NCBI GenBank assembly: GCA_964602595.1
Contig: CAZRRO010000022.1
Coordinates: 58,964-122,963 of the forward strand
DNA length: 64,000 bases
Origin: CAIWAH01 sp964602595
GTDB taxonomy: Bacteria; Verrucomicrobiota; Verrucomicrobiia; Limisphaerales; UBA9464
Reading direction: 5' to 3'
Below the pieces are notes generated by a model that searched no databases, was not told where the DNA came from, and was given only the letters and a program-made list of their open reading frames with translations. Both the position numbers and the translations under genes were made by a program. Shown piece after piece: positions 61,009 to 64,000 of this stretch. Each line of letters begins with the position of its first letter. Within the stretch, counting starts at the first letter, position 1.

Positions 61009-61251
61009 CTACCCCTGCCGTTCGCTCATGCTGCGGAAGAACTCGTAGCCTTCGCGCAGGCGGCGCACGCACACGTCGCGGTCAGAGAGCATCGTCTTCA
61101 CGATGCGCAGGATCGGGCCGGACCGGAAATACCAGCGGTGATAGAAGCGTTCGACCGCCTCGAAGATCTCCTCGTGGCTGATCTCCGGGTAGGTGAGCGC
61201 AGAGTTCTGGTAGCCGCCGGCCTGGATGATGTCCGGGCGCGCGAACCAGCC
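61009..61251 (-). repeat. Source of the hpnJ 3'-end duplication (copy B)
   Basis: These 243 bp are the end of the intact hpnJ gene and match 59554-59796 with about 94 percent identity, including the stop codon and the ATG-rich MLSDRD segment. Outside this block the two copies have unrelated sequences. Confidence 0.85.
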
Positions 61252-62421
61252 GTTGGCGCGGGCCTGTTCGTAGAGTTCCGTGCCGGGATACGGCGCGGCG
61301 AGGCTTACCTGGAGGCTGAACATGTCGAGTTCCTGCGCGAACTGGATGGTCCGCTCGATGGTCTCGGGAGTCTCGCCGGGCAGCCCGAGGATGAACGTCC
61401 CGTGGATGGTCACGCCGGCCCGGTGGCAGGCCCGGGTGAAGGCGCGCATCTGGTCGGTGCCGACGCCCTTCTTGATGTTGCGCAGGATCTGGTCGTCGCC
61501 GCTCTCGTAGCCGACGAGGAACAGGCGCAGGCCGCAATCGCGCAGGAACCGGATGGTCTCCTCGTTCAGGTTGGCGCGGCTGTTGCAGCTCCAGGTCAGG
61601 CCGAGTGGACGCAGCTTTTCGGCGATGGCGCGGGCGCGGGGCAAGTTCGCGGTGAAGGTGTCGTCGTCGAAGAAGAATTCCTTCACCTCCGGGAACAGCC
61701 GCTTCAGGTAGGCCATCTCGTCGGCGACATTCTGCGGCGAACGCACCCGGTAGCGGTTGCCGCCGATGGTCTGCGGCCAGAGGCAGAAGGTGCACTGGGC
61801 TGGGCAGCCGCGTCCGGTGTAGAGGCTGAGGTAGGGGTGGTGCAGGTAGCCGATGGCGTATTTGCGGATGTCGAGGTCGCGCCGGTAAACGTCCGCCACC
61901 CAGGGCAGCACATCCATGTCGGCGATCAGCTCGCGTTCGGCGTTGTGCAGGATGCGGCCCTCCGGCGAGCGGTAGGAAAGGCCCCGGATGCCCGCGAGCG
62001 GCCGGCCCTCGGCGACTTCCTGGCAGGTGAAGTCGAATTCGCGATGCCCGACCCAGTCGATCGCGCGGCAGGACTTCAGCGTGTCCGTCGGCAATGTGGC
62101 CGCGTGCGCCCCGACGAAACCGATCCGCGTGTCGGGGCTTTGGCGCTTGATCGCCTCCGCCACCTGGCAGTCATTGGCGAAGGACGGCGTCGAGGAGTTG
62201 ATGATGACTTGGTCGAAGTCCTTCGCGGTGGCAAGGCAGCCTGCGAGGTCCACCCCGTGCGGCGGGCAGTCGAGCAGCCGGCTGCGGGGCACGAGGGCAG
62301 CCGCCTGCGCCAGCCACGTTGGATACCAGTAGCTGGTCACCTCGCGCCGCGCCTGATAGCGGGAACCGGCCCCGCCATCGAAGCCTGCGATTCCCGGCGG
62401 ACAGAGAAATAGGGTGCCCAT
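61009..62421 (-). CDS. hpnJ: B12-binding radical SAM protein HpnJ (BHT cyclitol ether formation)
   Basis: A 470-residue radical SAM protein with an N-terminal B12-binding-type domain (about 1-150, RIGFVGAHAATLP) and a core with C206-x3-C210-x2-C213 (GRGCPAQCTFCLWP). The segments VKEFFFDDDTFTANLPRARAI and GTFILGLPGETPETIERT are typical of HpnJ. HpnJ converts glucosaminyl bacteriohopanetetrol to the cyclitol ether by ring contraction. Its start is the ATG at 62421, and it reads convergently to hpnI with the IS/duplication between them. With hpnI and hpnK it completes the composite tailoring set. Confidence 0.88.
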   Translation of the reverse strand: MGTLFLCPPGIAGFDGGAGSRYQARREVTSYWYPTWLAQAAALVPRSRLLDCPPHGVDLAGCLATAKDFDQVIINSSTPSFANDCQVAEAIKRQSPDTRIGFVGAHAATLPTDTLKSCRAIDWVGHREFDFTCQEVAEGRPLAGIRGLSYRSPEGRILHNAERELIADMDVLPWVADVYRRDLDIRKYAIGYLHHPYLSLYTGRGCPAQCTFCLWPQTIGGNRYRVRSPQNVADEMAYLKRLFPEVKEFFFDDDTFTANLPRARAIAEKLRPLGLTWSCNSRANLNEETIRFLRDCGLRLFLVGYESGDDQILRNIKKGVGTDQMRAFTRACHRAGVTIHGTFILGLPGETPETIERTIQFAQELDMFSLQVSLAAPYPGTELYEQARANGWFARPDIIQAGGYQNSALTYPEISHEEIFEAVERFYHRWYFRSGPILRIVKTMLSDRDVCVRRLREGYEFFRSMSERQG

Positions 62422-62750
62422 GAGCGCGGCGGAGCTTGTCCGGGGCGGGGGAAGTCGGGCCAGCCCAATCGCTTCGGCGTCGGGCGGGCGAATGCGATTG
62501 GGCCCTCAACAATCCGAGGCCGACGACGTTAGAAGTCTCCATCTTTATCATCCCCTGACCTCAGCCGGTCCCCTCGTAACCGGGGCGCTCCGTTTCCATG
62601 GAACATCGTGTTCTCGTCCGTCAAAGTCCGGACGGTGGATGTCCCCTGGGACCACCTCCGGCCCGACGTCGATGCACCACAGCCATGTGTAGCCGGCAAA
62701 TACCCGGGGATTCACATTGCCTTGGGATGGGGGAGCAAGGAAGCTCGACC
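62422..62750. other. 329-bp region upstream of the small ORF; possible gene remnant
   Basis: No supported intact gene. In the plus frame ending at 62754 there is a translation with VPWDHLRPDVDAPQP and YPGIHIALGWGSKEARP, loosely like the 'ALGWGSR' core of DUF2459/TIGR02117 proteins, but the N-terminus and the rest are missing. I read it only as a possible decayed gene. Confidence 0.3.
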
Positions 62751-62939
62751 GTGAGTAAAAGTCTCCAGCAACACGGTGAAGCGGAAATCTACAAGCAACT
62801 CCGCCTACGCATGAAGAACAGCGGCCTCGACACCATCAAGGTCGAAGTCACCCGCCGCGCCGGCAAGTTCCGGTTCAATTTCACCGGCTCCGCCGAGCAG
62901 GTGACGCAAGCCGAGCAGATTCTCGCAGCTTGGCCGTGA
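62751..62939 (+). CDS. Small uncharacterised protein (62 aa)
   Basis: 62 residues from a GTG at 62751, with a purine-rich AAGGAAG about 5-10 bp upstream as a possible RBS. The sequence (KSLQQHGEAEIYKQLRLRMK, then TIKVEVTRRAGKFRFNFTG, then AEQVTQAEQILAAWP) suggests a helix, two strands and a helix. I recognise no family. An in-frame ATG at 62727 would add eight residues. Its location between hpnJ and the mreB locus gives no functional hint. Confidence 0.5.
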   Translation: MSKSLQQHGEAEIYKQLRLRMKNSGLDTIKVEVTRRAGKFRFNFTGSAEQVTQAEQILAAWP

Positions 62940-63564
62940 TCTGGGCCTTTGGGCCGTGACCGGTCCGCACAGATTCAACGCGAAGCCGCCGGGAACCAGA
63001 TCCTCGGCGGCGCGCAAAGCAAGGTCACTTCAGCCTTGGGCGCGCCCAAACAGCGGCCGCCATTCTCGCCCCCGCCAATTAGCTGCCGGCTTTGATCCGT
63101 CGCCGGCCTAGTCCTACTTTCGCTCCGGATCGCGGCTGGCGCCCTAATTGCGATCCAGTCCAATCACATTCAGGTAACCTCGCACGCAGAGTTTTCCGTA
63201 GCTGCTTTGCAAGTGGGAAGAGACGGTCTTGGCCACCTACAACGACTTCGGCTGCGAGGCGGCCGCCTTGGGATGGCCAAACTTCTCCAACGCCCGGATG
63301 ACCTACCATTCTGTGCTGGTCAGATCCTACAATCCTGCACACTGCCGGACGGTTTGGGAGGTTTGGCGGTGGAACGCGTAGGCAGGCCGGAGGCAAATCT
63401 CGGAATAGCCGAAGCCGTGGTCGGCTAGGGGGGGACGTCAAACGTTCCAGTCGCGGCTCGCGAACCGAAGCCATTCCGGCAGTTGTTCACAAGTTGTCCA
63501 CGCTTCCGCTTGATTCCTTGGACCCGACTCCCCACCTTGCGGCCGTGCTCGTGGAGCACGTTTC
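62940..63564. other. 625-bp non-coding region before mreB
   Basis: No intact gene was found. The middle (63144-63335) carries a decayed LuxR-type HTH on the minus strand (listed separately). Elsewhere no convincing hairpin or promoter was seen. The last 100 bp before mreB may carry its promoter, but no clear boxes stand out. Confidence 0.55.
63144..63335 (-). pseudogene. Remnant of a LuxR-type helix-turn-helix domain
   Basis: One minus-strand frame reads LTSTEW, stop, VIRALEKFGHPKAAASQPKSL, stop, VAKTVSSHLQSSYGKLCVRGYLNV, then a stop at 63144. The order LTxTE..., V..AL..., (V)KTVSSHLQ..., KL.VRG matches a LuxR/GerE DNA-binding domain, but two in-frame stops and a missing receiver or sensor domain show that it is decayed. 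Confidence 0.45.
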
Positions 63565-64000
63565 ATGTTCGCGCAACTGAAGAGTCTCTTCTCGAATGAC
63601 ATCGGGATAGATCTGGGCACGGCAAACTCCCTAGTTTACGTCCGTGACCAGGGCATTGTGCTGCGTGAGCCTTCCGTCGTCGCCATCCAGGCGGGGACCA
63701 CCAATGTTTTGGCCGTGGGCGATGAGGCGAAGCGCATGCTTGGCCGCACCCCCGGCAATATCGTCGCCATTCGGCCGATGAAAGACGGCGTCATCGCCGA
63801 CTTTGAAATCACCGAGGCGATGCTTCGCCATTTCATCCAGAAGGTTCATCACCGCAAGCTGATTGCCCCCCGCGTCGTGGTTGCCGTCCCCAGCGGCATC
63901 ACCGAGGTGGAGAAACGCGCGGTCAAGGATTCCGCCACCCATGCGGGCGCCCGCGAAGTCTACCTCATCGAACAGCCCATGGCCTCGGCCATCGGCGTCG
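63565..64000 (+). CDS. mreB: Rod shape-determining actin homologue MreB (partial)
   Basis: The first 145 codons, running off the right end. The ATP-binding phosphate-1 motif DIGIDLGTANSLVYV, GDEAKRMLGRTPGN, RPMKDGVIADFEITEAMLRHFI and VVVAVPSGITEVEKRAV are diagnostic of MreB. It polymerises beneath the inner membrane and directs cell-wall synthesis for rod shape. The start ATG at 63565 fits the family. Confidence 0.95.
   Translation, partial: MFAQLKSLFSNDIGIDLGTANSLVYVRDQGIVLREPSVVAIQAGTTNVLAVGDEAKRMLGRTPGNIVAIRPMKDGVIADFEITEAMLRHFIQKVHHRKLIAPRVVVAVPSGITEVEKRAVKDSATHAGAREVYLIEQPMASAIGV

Noticed and set aside
62598..62750. A DUF2459/TIGR02117-like gene upstream of the 62-aa ORF
   Set aside because: Only a short GWGS-like core is similar and the N-terminus is missing, so it is listed as a possible remnant and not as a gene.
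1..64000. CRISPR arrays, tRNA and rRNA genes
   Set aside because: No regularly spaced direct repeats, tRNA cloverleaf with a GTTCGA-type T-loop outside coding sequence, or rRNA-like stretches were seen on reading the window.

Overview
The window is GC-rich (about 65 percent), gene-dense DNA. It most likely comes from the Verrucomicrobiota branch of the PVC group. The signs are a PEP-CTERM protein, a PVC-type CxxCH heme protein, a large CotH/lamin-tail protein, ECF sigma factors paired with a FecR/LamG protein and with a zinc-ribbon Ser/Thr kinase carrying a propeller, delta-60 and Ig-like secreted proteins, and hopanoid-tailoring genes. No rRNA, tRNA or CRISPR was seen. Shine-Dalgarno sequences are weak, so starts were chosen from signal peptides, conserved N-termini and ATGA/GTGA overlaps.

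Layout. 0-7.6 kb: the end of a sensor kinase and its NarL-type response regulator, a PEP-CTERM protein with a hairpin terminator, endonuclease III and a 1671-residue CotH/LTD protein. 7.6-10.4 kb (minus): a ketoreductase and an acyl carrier protein, then aroK and queG. 10.6-12.8 kb: an ECF sigma factor overlapping a FecR/LamG protein. 12.8-30.9 kb (all plus): a xylan-utilisation block with GH10 xylanase, two GH43 enzymes, four CE1-type esterases, a SASA/CE6-type acetylesterase, another alpha/beta hydrolase, two paralogous jelly-roll proteins, a PVC-type cytochrome, a GPH sugar symporter and a sorbosone-type dehydrogenase.

31-34.9 kb: a ketosynthase and chain-length-factor pair, divergent from a halogenase-like flavoprotein. 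35-46 kb: an ECF sigma factor, its Ser/Thr kinase, and two giant secreted proteins. Three of these genes share a promoter-like motif that I propose the sigma factor reads. 46.2-57.4 kb: an orphan HydE-like radical SAM protein, then a glycosyltransferase, methyltransferase, small membrane protein, papain-like protein, acyl ligase, FabZ-like dehydratase, LolA-like carrier, an MMPL exporter fused to a lysophospholipid acyltransferase, a lipoprotein and a second halogenase-like flavoprotein. Together with the KS/CLF and KR/ACP loci these make up most of an aryl-polyene/flexirubin-like pathway, broken into three pieces by the xylan and sigma/kinase blocks.

57.4-62.4 kb: hpnK, hpnI and hpnJ, which in known hopanoid producers convert bacteriohopanetetrol to its cyclitol ether. 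They are disrupted by a 243-bp partial copy of hpnJ fused in frame to an IS66-type accessory ORF, next to a low-GC lipoprotein gene. 62.4-64 kb: decayed sequence, a 62-codon ORF, a LuxR-type HTH remnant and the start of mreB.
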